Below are positions 52,736-61,987 of a stretch of 64,000 nucleotides of DNA, one piece after another (position 1 is the stretch's first letter; each line of letters starts with the position of its first letter). Both the position numbers and the translations under genes were made by a program. The DNA is taken from NCBI RefSeq assembly GCF_020885975.1, contig NZ_AP025183.1:682001-746000 (forward strand), written 5' to 3'. The DNA comes from Flavobacterium ammonificans. GTDB lineage: Bacteria > Bacteroidota > Bacteroidia > Flavobacteriales > Flavobacteriaceae. The notes below the pieces were generated by a model, which had not been told where the DNA came from, ran no database searches, and saw only the letters and a list, made by a program, of their open reading frames with translations.

Positions 52736-53644
52736 ATGAAGAAACTATTTAGTTTAGTAGTACTAATGAGTCTGAGTGTTTGGGGCCAACAAGAGCCTCA
52801 ATACACCCAGTACATGTTCAACCCCACGGTAATTAATCCCGCTTATGCAGGATCGATGGATTATGGAACTATTTTCAGCATGTACCGAGCCCAATGGCTA
52901 GGTCTCGAAGGAGCGCCACGCACTTTAAATTTAGCATATCACCAACCCATTGAGAATAGTAGAATAGGAATAGGAGTGAACCTACTGCATGATCAGATAG
53001 GACCTACTAATACTACTTTTGCCGCAGTGGATGTTTCCTACACGATTGTTTTCGCTAATGAAAGCCGCCTGGCTTTTGGGGTTAAAGCCGCAGGAGAGCT
53101 TTTTGCTATAGACAACCAAAAGTTAAACAATTACAACCCAGAAGACCCGTTTTTACAGCTCAATATGATCAATCAATTCTCTCCTAATGTTGGAGTAGGC
53201 TTGTATTATTATAAAGAGAATAGTTATTTAGGACTATCCGTTCCAAGATTATTGGAAACCCGGTTTGTAGACGCTATCGCTTTTTCAAACACAAAGCGCA
53301 AGCAACATTTCTATTTTGTTGGAGGGAAAGTTTACAACTTGACGTACAATCTAAAATTCAAACCGGCTTTTGTTACTAAAGTAGTGGCTGGAGCACCATT
53401 GCAAGTAGATTTAACCACTAATTTTCTCTACAATGAGCGCTTGACATTTGGTCTAGCCTATAGATGGAGTGCAGCCGTATCGGCCTTAGTTGGATTTAGA
53501 GTAAATGACAGATTATCGATTGGCTATGGTTACGATCGAGAAACCACAAGATTGTCCAATTTTAATTCAGGATCTCACGAACTATTTTTACAGTTTGATT
53601 TGTTGAGAAATGGTCAAACAGTAGAAACCACACGATTCTTTTAA
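52736..53644 (+). CDS. PorP/SprF family T9SS outer-membrane protein
   Basis: 302 residues with signal peptide MKKLFSLVVLMSLSVWGQ and the PorP/SprF start EPQYTQYMFNPTVINPAYAGS, then beta-barrel strands to the end (SHELFLQFDLL). In gliding Flavobacterium, SprF is needed to export the adhesin SprB, and PorP/SprF-like genes sit directly after genes for proteins with the type B sorting domain. Here it follows the adhesin after 9 bases, so it most likely is its dedicated outer-membrane partner. Confidence 0.93.
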   Translation: MKKLFSLVVLMSLSVWGQQEPQYTQYMFNPTVINPAYAGSMDYGTIFSMYRAQWLGLEGAPRTLNLAYHQPIENSRIGIGVNLLHDQIGPTNTTFAAVDVSYTIVFANESRLAFGVKAAGELFAIDNQKLNNYNPEDPFLQLNMINQFSPNVGVGLYYYKENSYLGLSVPRLLETRFVDAIAFSNTKRKQHFYFVGGKVYNLTYNLKFKPAFVTKVVAGAPLQVDLTTNFLYNERLTFGLAYRWSAAVSALVGFRVNDRLSIGYGYDRETTRLSNFNSGSHELFLQFDLLRNGQTVETTRFF

Positions 53645-53655
53645 TTCGTAGCGCC

Positions 53656-55605
53656 ATGAAACTGAAAACACAAAACATTATGAAAAAGCAGCTAATCCTA
53701 GTATTGTTATTCCCCATAATCGCCTTGGCGCAACAACCCTTGCGAAGAGCCGATGCTAAATTTGAGCAAGAATCCTATATCTCAGCTATTAAGATTTACG
53801 AGCATTTAGCCAAGAAAGGCAAAGGAACTGCTGAGATCTATGAAAAATTAGGCGATGCCAATTACTTCAATGCCAATTATGTTGAGGCTCAAAAATGGTA
53901 TGAGAAACGCTATGCATTCAATGCGCCTTTTCCAGAAGGTTTTTTATACCGCTATAGCCAATCTCTTAAGTCGGCAGGAAAGCAAGAAGAAGCCCAAAAG
54001 GTAATGGCAGAGTATGCCAGGGAAAAACCCACAGAACTACGAGTTAGAAACCAAACCCCAACACTCAGAGCACAGAATAGTATCAAGAAAGGATCTGATA
54101 TTTTTAGCATTACTAATTTGAACATCAACTCGAAGTACTCGGACTTTAGCAGCACTTTCAAAGCAGACACCTTACTCTTTGCAAGTGCGAGACCCAGAAT
54201 CATCGCCAATCAAATCTACCAAAGAACAGGACAGGTATTTACTAACTTGTATTATAGCGTAAAGAGTAACGACACTACTAATACCTATAGCGAACCCCAA
54301 CTATTCTCAAAGAAAGTCTTCTCAGTCTATCACGAGGCAACGCCTATTTTCACTAAGGACGGCAAGACGATCTACTATACTCAGAATGAGCTCAGAGAAA
54401 ACAACAAAAGAAAACTCACCAACGGTCTGAACAAGATCTACAAGGCCATTAATGAAAACGGCAAATGGATTGATCAAGGCGTATTAGACATCTTTGCTTT
54501 AGACAGCATACGGGTGGCCCATCCGGCCTTATCAGCAGATGAAAGTACCTTGTATTTTGCCTCAGATGCCAAAGGAGGCTATGGCCAATCCGATTTGTAT
54601 AAAATCGACCTGTATCCCGATGGTACTATTGGCAATCCGGTAAACTTAGGCAGCGCTATCAACACCGAAGCCAGGGAGAGTTATCCATTTGTTACCCAAG
54701 ACAACATCTTGTTATTTGCTTCAGATGGAAGATTAGGAATGGGAGGATATGATATTTATGCGGTCGATTTAAACACGCCCAATGCCTTGCCGGTTCATCT
54801 AGGGGAACCAATTAATAGCCCTTTTGATGATTTTGCAATCAATTGGGATCGCACCACCAACCAAGGCGTGCTCAGTAGTAACCGACCAGGAGGCAAAGGA
54901 GACGATGATTTATACGCCTTTAAAAACACAGGAGCTCCATTTGTATTTGAATACCTAACTACCATTAAAGGACGCGTAATGGATTTAAATGGTTCGAATC
55001 CGGTAGAATATGCAGCCCTTGTGTTGTTAGACAAGGACAACAACGAAGTGGCAAGAACACTAGCCGATGAAAACGGAAACTTTACCTTTGAGAATGTCAA
55101 ATCCAATGCGATGTACACCATTCAAGGATCTAAAGAAATGTATTCAACGGCAGGGGTAGAAGTTATAGCCAGATTGTATGGAGACAATATCAGCAAAGAC
55201 ATCCGCTTGAAGAAAGATGTCTATGAGATTGCAACGGGCTTGGATTTAGCCAATGTATTCGAGATCACACAAATCTACTTTGATCTAGACAAATCAAACA
55301 TTAGAAAAGATGCGATAGCACCGCTAGAGAAAATAGTAGAGGCGATGATAGAATACCCAGAGATCAAAATCGAGATTGGGTCACATACAGACAGTCGCCA
55401 ACACAGAAAGTACAACAAGCTACTCTCACAGAGAAGAGCCGATGCTACCATGGCCTATTTGATCAAGCGAGGTATTGCACCAGAGCGATTAACGGCTAAA
55501 GGTTATGGCGAGAGTCAATTGGTGAATCAATGTGCCGACGGAGTTCAATGCTCAGAAGAAGAACACCAACAAAACCGAAGAAGTACTTTTGTGATTGTAG
55601 AATAA
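53656..55605 (+). CDS. OmpA-family protein with TPR and PD40 propeller domains (T9SS-linked)
   Basis: 649 residues (641 if ATG 53680, which starts the signal peptide MKKQLILVLLFPIIALAQ, is used). Order: TPR-like repeats about 30-120 (AIKIYEHLAKKGKGTAEIYEKLGDANYF); WD40-like PD40 blades about 155-425 (HPALSADESTLYFASDAKGGYGQSDLY, SNRPGGKGDDDLYAF); a carboxypeptidase-like regulatory sandwich about 435-510 (GRVMDLNGSNPVEYAALVL); C-terminal OmpA peptidoglycan-binding domain about 535-649 (IYFDLDKSNIRKDA, IEIGSHTDSRQHRKYNKLLSQRRA, NRRSTFVI). It is 11 bases after the PorP gene; this adhesin-PorP-OmpA triplet is typical, and the OmpA part probably anchors the export or adhesin complex to the wall. 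Confidence 0.92.
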   Translation: MKLKTQNIMKKQLILVLLFPIIALAQQPLRRADAKFEQESYISAIKIYEHLAKKGKGTAEIYEKLGDANYFNANYVEAQKWYEKRYAFNAPFPEGFLYRYSQSLKSAGKQEEAQKVMAEYAREKPTELRVRNQTPTLRAQNSIKKGSDIFSITNLNINSKYSDFSSTFKADTLLFASARPRIIANQIYQRTGQVFTNLYYSVKSNDTTNTYSEPQLFSKKVFSVYHEATPIFTKDGKTIYYTQNELRENNKRKLTNGLNKIYKAINENGKWIDQGVLDIFALDSIRVAHPALSADESTLYFASDAKGGYGQSDLYKIDLYPDGTIGNPVNLGSAINTEARESYPFVTQDNILLFASDGRLGMGGYDIYAVDLNTPNALPVHLGEPINSPFDDFAINWDRTTNQGVLSSNRPGGKGDDDLYAFKNTGAPFVFEYLTTIKGRVMDLNGSNPVEYAALVLLDKDNNEVARTLADENGNFTFENVKSNAMYTIQGSKEMYSTAGVEVIARLYGDNISKDIRLKKDVYEIATGLDLANVFEITQIYFDLDKSNIRKDAIAPLEKIVEAMIEYPEIKIEIGSHTDSRQHRKYNKLLSQRRADATMAYLIKRGIAPERLTAKGYGESQLVNQCADGVQCSEEEHQQNRRSTFVIVE

Positions 55606-55622
55606 TAGAATAATAAATTATC

Positions 55623-55653
55623 AAATCCCCTTTTGAAGAAAAGGGGATTTTTT
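55623..55653 (+). terminator. Terminator of adhesin operon
   Basis: AAATCCCCTTTT / AAAAGGGGATTTTTT stem of twelve pairs around GAAG. Confidence 0.9.
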
Positions 55654-55694
55654 ATAGGAAAATTAAATATACATCTTCATGTAGGGTTATTTTT

Positions 55695-55943
55695 TTGTTT
55701 ATCAGTAAACTAGAAACTATATTTGAAAATGTTTATCAGTTTATAACTGAAACAGAGTTCCAAAAAATGATTAAAAAATTTAAAAATAATCAAATAAAAA
55801 GCGCTGAAACGAAATTGTCTGAAAAGGAGCTCAAGAGCTTTTATAAAATGCTCTTGAAATTCAAAAAACACCATCCTGCTTTCGATGCGAAACGATTATT
55901 TGAAAAACTCTATCCGAATTCAGGTATTAGTTTTAAGGAATAA
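55695..55943 (+). CDS. Hypothetical protein, 82 aa
   Basis: Charged helical protein (KMIKKFKNNQIKSAETKLSEKELKSFYKMLLKF), no signal peptide or membrane helix, no recognised domain. Only a TTG start (55695) gives the full frame; no ATG occurs in the first 35 codons. It lies 8 bases before the next small gene and is probably co-transcribed with it. Codon use and the compact spacing support a real gene, but only moderately. Confidence 0.55.
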   Translation: MFISKLETIFENVYQFITETEFQKMIKKFKNNQIKSAETKLSEKELKSFYKMLLKFKKHHPAFDAKRLFEKLYPNSGISFKE

Positions 55944-55951
55944 ATTAAAAA

Positions 55952-56320
55952 ATGAAAATAGGCAACTTTATTTTTAAGCCATCAAAAGAGCAGACGAGAC
56001 TAATCGATTTGCTTCCTAAAACAAAAGATGACTCTTGTTTTTTTGATTATTTGCAATCAAGATTAGCGCATCTTACAATAGAAATTGAAAAAAAAGACCC
56101 CCGTTTTTTTTATGCTAAATTTATAGAAAAGAATACAGAATATTTAGTTAGGTTTTCCTCCAATGGTCAATATGCAGGCATTGTTTACGAGTATTGGAAA
56201 GATGTAGACCTTAAATTTAATTTTAATGAATTTGGAATTGAAGAAGAAAAAATTGTAAGGAATAATGCTTTTTGGCATAGGTTGAAAAGAATAGTAAATC
56301 AAGTATTTGCCAAAAATTAA
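55952..56320 (+). CDS. Hypothetical protein, 122 aa
   Basis: Soluble protein with aromatic-rich strands (DPRFFYAKFIEKNTEYLVRFS, YAGIVYEYWKDVDLKFNFNEFG) and a basic C-terminal helix (FWHRLKRIVNQVFAKN). No domain recognised. Follows the 82-residue gene and ends before a terminator at 56363, so the two form a small operon between the adhesin operon and the subtilase. Confidence 0.65.
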   Translation: MKIGNFIFKPSKEQTRLIDLLPKTKDDSCFFDYLQSRLAHLTIEIEKKDPRFFYAKFIEKNTEYLVRFSSNGQYAGIVYEYWKDVDLKFNFNEFGIEEEKIVRNNAFWHRLKRIVNQVFAKN

Positions 56321-56360
56321 AATAGTAAATTGCTATAGCAATCATTTATTGCCCTTTTAA

Positions 56361-56393
56361 AGAAGCAACTTATTTTTATAAGTTGCTTTTTTT
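56361..56393 (+). terminator. Terminator of small hypothetical operon
   Basis: AAGCAACTTAT / ATAAGTTGCTT stem followed by TTTTTT. Confidence 0.85.
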
Positions 56394-56454
56394 ATGGCTA
56401 TTGTTTGTCTGTAAGGCAAAAAAAAAATACATTTACTAACCTAATAATAAGCAA

Positions 56455-59400
56455 ATGAAGTTCTTATCTATTAATTACCATTTAGAAAGCAAGATTATGA
56501 GAAAACCTTATAGGTTGTGTTGGATTCTCCTATTTTTTGCAACCACTTTGTTGGCTCAAAATAATTCTAAAATAGCACCTTCTTTTGCCTATTTGAAAGA
56601 AATGCAAAAAAGCACAACTACTGCTAATTTTTCTGAAAACAGTCCCTTTTCCAATACACTTTCTGCTCGAAGAAATACCAGAACTGGGATTAGCGAGACA
56701 GGATTCAATTGTATTATTTATACTAAGTCTCCAGAATTGCTTTTGGCTAAAGGAATTGCTTTAGAGAGTATTCATCCAACATTCTCAACGGCTTGGCTAA
56801 GTCTAAGACAACTTGACGAAGTCGCTGCTTTTCCAGAAGTTCAGTTTATTGATATGCCAAAAAATTTCAAAAAAAATAATGATATAGCTGTGGCTGGAAC
56901 AGGAGCATTTTTATTGCATAGTGGGAGATTAAATAACACAGAATATAAGGGAGAAGGAATTATTGTAGCTATAATTGATTCTGGTATAGACTGGGACCAT
57001 CCTGATTTTAGAGACCCTTTAGATCAAACTAAAAGCCGAATTTTGCGAATTTGGGATCAAACGATAACTGCAGGCCCTGGTGAAAGCGCACCTCAAGGAT
57101 TTACATTTGGAGTGGAATACACACAAGCTCATATAAATAATGAAATTGACGGATCACCAGCAGGTTTTGTTAGAGAAAAAGACACCGATGGTCATGGAAC
57201 GCATGTGGCTGGTACTGCCGCGGGAAATGGTGCCGCTTTGAGTCCTATCTACTCGGGATTAGCTCCAAAATCGGATATTGTGGTGGTAAAAGCTGGGAAC
57301 GGAACTTTTTCAACTTCAAATTTGATTGCCGCCTTAGATTATTTAAAAAATTTAGCGACGAGTTTGTCAAGACCTATCGTAGTTAATATGAGTTTGGGTT
57401 CACAGTCTGGAGCTCATGATGGTACTGATCCTTTAGAAGTAGCAATCGATAATTTTACCAATAGCGCCGCTGGAAGAATTGTAGTTGTTGCTGCTGGAAA
57501 TGAAAATGGAGAAAACATTCATAAGCAATTAATTCTTACTGCTAATTCTAGTGGTAATGTAGATATAATAGTTCCAAACACTACAACAACCGAATCCGAT
57601 GATGTGTTTCAATTTTCGGCATACGCCAATGATGCCTCTGAAATGGCAGCGGTTGTTACCGCTCCTGATGGCACAGCTGTAAGTGTGTTTTCAAATAATG
57701 GAACTTTAGTCATGAACGGTTTGGGCAAAGTGTATTTATCTAATTTTATTGATCCAGGAAGCGGTGATAGGAAAATAGTAGTGTATGTAACCAGATCGAG
57801 CACATCGGCTAATGTTGCTGGTACTTGGAATATTCGATTTACTAATGCTACTAACTCCACACTTACAATTGATGGCTGGTTGGATACTAAGGGAGATGAT
57901 TATTCAAACACATCTGTTGTAGGAGGTGATAGTAATTATCTAGTGGCTATTCCAGGTTGTGCTACAAAAGCAGTAACAGTTGGTTCATTTATGGGTAAAA
58001 TGGATTGGTATGGTGGTACATCTACTGGCTTTGGAGGATATAGCTATAATGCGGGAGTTCAAGACGACATATCAGGATTCAGTTCAATAGGGCCAAGAAG
58101 AGATAATGTACTTAAACCTGATATTACGGCAACTGGTCAAGCAGTTGTATCCTGTTTATCTTCAGACTCAGGACTAGCCAATTCATCTCCTTTTAATGTT
58201 GTTAATGACTTGTATCGAGTAGAACAAGGATCTAGTATGGCTGCACCTGCTGTAGCCGGATGTGTAGCCTTATTACTTCAAATGAGACCTAACGCTACTT
58301 TTACAGAAATTAAAACAGCTATAACAACAACTGCAATCAAAGATTCCTTTACTGGACAAACAGTAAACGCTACCTGGGGACATGGTAAAATAAATGTTTT
58401 TAAAGCCGCCTCGAGTTTTTCGTATTGCCAACCGTTATCAGTTACAACCTACAATTACGAGCAGCCTTATTCTAGAAATCAAAACACAGGAGTTGATGTA
58501 GGCTCAGCTCAAGTTGCAGTTCGATTTACAACCACTTCTTCTGGCATACTAGGTGGAGTCTACTTTAAAACAGGAACATCCATCAATTTGACGAGCTTTT
58601 CGGCAGAATTAAGAGCTAACTCCAATGGAAATCCTGGAAACCTAATAGGGGCAATAGCTAAATCACCCTCTTCTATTACAAAAAACGCCTGGAATTTTAT
58701 CGATATGAGTTCTTTAGAAGCTCAATTAACCACCTCCACAGATTATTTTGTTGTTTTAGCTCCTAATTCAGGAGGGACTTTATCCCTAGGAAGAGAAACT
58801 ACAAATTCTGGTCGTTCTTATATATCTGCAAATGGAACATCTTGGACCTCCACAAACAATTTAAGAATTAGAGCTGTGGTCTATGACAAACTAGCTCCAG
58901 GGGTTCCGACCCTAACTTTAAATTCAAGTTCAGGTTCCAACATACAATCGATATGCAATGCTGTAGCGATTACTCCAATTACATTCACTACTACTGGTGT
59001 AACTAGCGCAACTGTGACTGGACTTCCAGCTGGAGTTGTTGCTAATTGGCAATCCAATACGGTTACAATTTCAGGTACACCAACTGATTTTGGAGTGTTT
59101 AATTATAGCGTAAGAATTGCTTCATCTTGTGATACAGCAACAGCTACTGGGACAATCACCATTGGAAGTGTTCCAAAAGTTACTAGCGTTACCATTGCAA
59201 CAGGTAATACAATGACAATCAGTGGAGATCATTTTTCTGTTAATGGAACAACTCTGACAATTGGAGGAATACAGGCCTTAATTAGTTCGGTTACTAGAAC
59301 CACAATTATTGCAACACTTCCATCGAGTAACAATGGCGGCCCAATTGTCGTAACCAACTCCTGTAACCTGAGTTCTTTACCCTTTACCTATCCATTTAAG

Positions 59401-60507
59401 GCTCCAACAAACATTAGTTTAAGTTCCAATTTTATAATTCAAAATAATAGTGTTGGCGCAACAATTGGCATTCTGTCTGCAACCGATACCGACACCTCCG
59501 ATAGTTTTACTTATGCACTAGTTAGTGGTACAGGAAGTACCGACAATGGTAACTTTAGAATAGAGAACAATCAATTAAAAGCAGCAGTAGTTTTTTCAAC
59601 TCAAACTAAAGTAAGTCATTCCATTCGAATTAGAGTGACTGATGCCGGTGGATTATCATTTGAAAAAACGTTTACAATTACTGTTGTAACCGACTTAGAT
59701 GCCGATGGAGTTCGAGATGATGAAGATCAGTGTCCTAATACTATTGCTGGAGTTAAAGTAGATTTTAAAGGATGCGAAATATTCCTTTTACCTTCGGATA
59801 ACTTCTCGGCTTTGGTAACTGCAACATCTTGTGTGGGACAAAAAAATGGATCGATCAGTGTGAGCGCTAAGAACACGACCTTCATATATAATGTCACGAT
59901 TAATGGACAAACAGGATTCCAATTGAATGCGGCCAATAGTTTTACCAATCAATTTCAAAACTTAGCACCTGGGAGCTATGAAATTTGTATAAGTGTTCAA
60001 GGAAAACCTAACTATTTACAGTGTTATAACTTAATAGTAAGAGAACCAAGTATTTTAGCCCTTACAAATAAAGTAAGTGCATCAGCTAAGCAAGTTACCT
60101 ATAACCTAAGTGGGTCATCTAGCTACAATGTCACATTGAACGGACAAACTAAAAAGTATTTTTCTAACGAAATTACCTTAAATCTGGAGGCAGGCCAAAA
60201 TGTTATTTCTATAGCAACGGACATGGATTGTCAAGGGAAATTTGAACAAACAGTCTTTTTAGGAGACCAAATCGTATTTTATCCAAATCCTGTTCTCGAT
60301 TATGTTACGCTATTTTTTCCAGGGACAGATCAAGAAGTTACCATAACCACTATCAGTCTATCAGCTACAACAAAAGAGGTTGTAAAGTGCAAGCTTGATG
60401 CCTCAAGAAAGGCAAAACTAAACCTAAGTGGATATGCATCAGGCATGTATCTAGTTCGTGTTAAAGGCAATCAATTTGAGGAAACAATAAAAGTAATTAA
60501 ACAATAA
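56455..60507 (+). CDS. Secreted S8 subtilisin-like protease with T9SS type A sorting domain
   Basis: 1350 residues. Signal peptide around 15-35 (MRKPYRLCWILLFFATTLLAQ when started at the second ATG, 56497). A propeptide-like region 40-135 precedes the S8 domain with Asp175 (VAIIDSGIDWDHPDF), His247 (DTDGHGTHVAGT) and Ser594 (QGSSMAAPAVAG). Then a choice-of-anchor-like jelly roll (about 660-815), an Ig/SprB-like part, an IPT/TIG-like domain, a cadherin-like repeat (about 985-1078), one TSP3/DQCP motif (1081-1104), and a C-terminal type A sorting domain from about 1271 (VFYPNPVLDYV ... GMYLVRVKGNQFEETIKVIKQ). A surface or released protease; a lipoprotein gene follows after 6 bases. Confidence 0.93.
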   Translation: MKFLSINYHLESKIMRKPYRLCWILLFFATTLLAQNNSKIAPSFAYLKEMQKSTTTANFSENSPFSNTLSARRNTRTGISETGFNCIIYTKSPELLLAKGIALESIHPTFSTAWLSLRQLDEVAAFPEVQFIDMPKNFKKNNDIAVAGTGAFLLHSGRLNNTEYKGEGIIVAIIDSGIDWDHPDFRDPLDQTKSRILRIWDQTITAGPGESAPQGFTFGVEYTQAHINNEIDGSPAGFVREKDTDGHGTHVAGTAAGNGAALSPIYSGLAPKSDIVVVKAGNGTFSTSNLIAALDYLKNLATSLSRPIVVNMSLGSQSGAHDGTDPLEVAIDNFTNSAAGRIVVVAAGNENGENIHKQLILTANSSGNVDIIVPNTTTTESDDVFQFSAYANDASEMAAVVTAPDGTAVSVFSNNGTLVMNGLGKVYLSNFIDPGSGDRKIVVYVTRSSTSANVAGTWNIRFTNATNSTLTIDGWLDTKGDDYSNTSVVGGDSNYLVAIPGCATKAVTVGSFMGKMDWYGGTSTGFGGYSYNAGVQDDISGFSSIGPRRDNVLKPDITATGQAVVSCLSSDSGLANSSPFNVVNDLYRVEQGSSMAAPAVAGCVALLLQMRPNATFTEIKTAITTTAIKDSFTGQTVNATWGHGKINVFKAASSFSYCQPLSVTTYNYEQPYSRNQNTGVDVGSAQVAVRFTTTSSGILGGVYFKTGTSINLTSFSAELRANSNGNPGNLIGAIAKSPSSITKNAWNFIDMSSLEAQLTTSTDYFVVLAPNSGGTLSLGRETTNSGRSYISANGTSWTSTNNLRIRAVVYDKLAPGVPTLTLNSSSGSNIQSICNAVAITPITFTTTGVTSATVTGLPAGVVANWQSNTVTISGTPTDFGVFNYSVRIASSCDTATATGTITIGSVPKVTSVTIATGNTMTISGDHFSVNGTTLTIGGIQALISSVTRTTIIATLPSSNNGGPIVVTNSCNLSSLPFTYPFKAPTNISLSSNFIIQNNSVGATIGILSATDTDTSDSFTYALVSGTGSTDNGNFRIENNQLKAAVVFSTQTKVSHSIRIRVTDAGGLSFEKTFTITVVTDLDADGVRDDEDQCPNTIAGVKVDFKGCEIFLLPSDNFSALVTATSCVGQKNGSISVSAKNTTFIYNVTINGQTGFQLNAANSFTNQFQNLAPGSYEICISVQGKPNYLQCYNLIVREPSILALTNKVSASAKQVTYNLSGSSSYNVTLNGQTKKYFSNEITLNLEAGQNVISIATDMDCQGKFEQTVFLGDQIVFYPNPVLDYVTLFFPGTDQEVTITTISLSATTKEVVKCKLDASRKAKLNLSGYASGMYLVRVKGNQFEETIKVIKQ

Positions 60508-60513
60508 AGGGAG

Positions 60514-61227
60514 ATGAAAAGTGTAATTAAAATAACAGCTCTTTTTCTTATAGTAGGATTGGTTGGTTGCGGAGGAAGTTCTGAAGATGAAGCTCCCGTT
60601 GTAGTGAATATAAAGGTACCTGGAAAAGCATCTTTAGTGGCTCCAGCAAGCGGCACTACTTGCGAACCGGGAGCCAATGCTACCCCTACACAAAGTTCAG
60701 TGGTGTTTAGTTGGAATGCTGCTACCGATACAGAAAGCTATGAATTAAAAGTAATCAATTTGAATACTCAAGAAACAGTAACACAAACGGGGATTACATC
60801 GGCCAGTGCAACAGTAACATTAAACCGAGGGATTCCGTATTCTTGGTCTGTAACTTCAAAAAACAAAGGGACCACAACCACAGTCAGTGATACTTGGAAA
60901 TTTTATTTGGCAGGGGTTGGCGTGACGAATTACGCACCATTCCCCGCGGCAGCAGTTAGTCCATTGTCAGGTACTGTGGTAACGCCAACTAACGGAAAAG
61001 TAACACTCAGTTGGGAAACTAGCGATGTTGAGGCCAGTCCTTTAACCTATACTTTATTTTTTGACACAGTAGACGGGAAACAAACGCCAATTGACGCTAA
61101 CAAGAATTTGACTTCCAAAACTAAAGAGGTTGTTGTGAATGCCAATACGGTTTACTATTGGAGAGTGATCACAAGTGATGGGTTTAATACTTCCACTAGT
61201 ATCGTCTATACATTTAAAACACCTTAA
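60514..61227 (+). CDS. Lipoprotein with two fibronectin-III-like domains
   Basis: 237 residues: lipobox LVGLVGC with Cys19, then two similar beta-sandwich domains, each with PASGT...VVFSWNAATDTESYELKV and PLSGTVVTPTNGKVTLSWETSDVEASPL patterns and the closing YYWRVITSDG / YSWSVTSKNKG. It begins 6 bases after the subtilase gene and is likely co-transcribed with it. Probably a surface-exposed binding lipoprotein; ligand unknown. Confidence 0.8.
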   Translation: MKSVIKITALFLIVGLVGCGGSSEDEAPVVVNIKVPGKASLVAPASGTTCEPGANATPTQSSVVFSWNAATDTESYELKVINLNTQETVTQTGITSASATVTLNRGIPYSWSVTSKNKGTTTTVSDTWKFYLAGVGVTNYAPFPAAAVSPLSGTVVTPTNGKVTLSWETSDVEASPLTYTLFFDTVDGKQTPIDANKNLTSKTKEVVVNANTVYYWRVITSDGFNTSTSIVYTFKTP

Positions 61228-61239
61228 CTTACTATAAAC

Positions 61240-61980
61240 ATGATGAATATAAAACAATTCTTCTGCCTTTTATGCGTTCTATTTATTCTATCCAATTACG
61301 GATTTGCTCAAAATAATTTCCAACACAATGTTTTGAGTCCAGTAGAAGAAGCCGAGGGTTGGCAATTACTTTTTGATGGGAAATCTACTTCTGGCTGGCA
61401 TTTATATAATGAAGGGAATATCAAGTCCGCATGGACAGTTCGTAATGGCGAATTAGTTTGCGATCCAACTATAGAGAAAGTAGAACGCGGTGATTTGATT
61501 TCTGATTCGGTTTTTACCAATTATGATTTTAGTTTTGAATGGAAAATTTCTGAAGCAGGCAATAGCGGGGTTTTTATTAATGTACAAGAAGCTCCTGAAT
61601 TCCCCACTGCATGGACAACAGGTCCTGAATACCAACTATTAGACAATGCCAACATGCCTAAAGATTATCTGATTGATGGTAAGCACTCGGCGGGTTGTGT
61701 GTACAGTTTGTCACCTTTATTGAATCAAGTTCAGCCGAAACCTGCTGGAGAGTGGAATACTTCAAGAATTCTGCAACAAAATGGAGTGATTACTTTTTGG
61801 CTAAACGGAATTGAAACCGGACACGAGGACATGAAAACCGAGCGTTGGAAACAATTAATCGCAGGAAGCAAACTAGGTAATTTCCCTTCTTTTGGAAAGG
61901 CAATTCAAGGTAAGATTGCCTTTCAAGATTGGTCAAAAGGGGTGGCCTTGCGCAACATAAAAATCAAAGAAATCAAATAA
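61240..61980 (+). CDS. DUF1080 / 3-keto-disaccharide hydrolase-like secreted protein
   Basis: 246 residues with signal peptide (IKQFFCLLCVLFILSNYGFAQ) and one concanavalin-like DUF1080 domain: EGWQLLFDGKSTSGWHLYNEG, LISDSVFTNYDFSFEWKISEAGNSGVFIN, PEYQLLDN, and the closing GKIAFQDWSKGVALRNIKIKEI. Members of this family include 3-keto-glycoside hydrolases; catalytic assignment for this protein is inferred. ATG 61243 is an equal start. Follows the lipoprotein gene by 12 bases. Confidence 0.88.
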   Translation: MMNIKQFFCLLCVLFILSNYGFAQNNFQHNVLSPVEEAEGWQLLFDGKSTSGWHLYNEGNIKSAWTVRNGELVCDPTIEKVERGDLISDSVFTNYDFSFEWKISEAGNSGVFINVQEAPEFPTAWTTGPEYQLLDNANMPKDYLIDGKHSAGCVYSLSPLLNQVQPKPAGEWNTSRILQQNGVITFWLNGIETGHEDMKTERWKQLIAGSKLGNFPSFGKAIQGKIAFQDWSKGVALRNIKIKEIK

Positions 61981-61987
61981 TTGGAAG

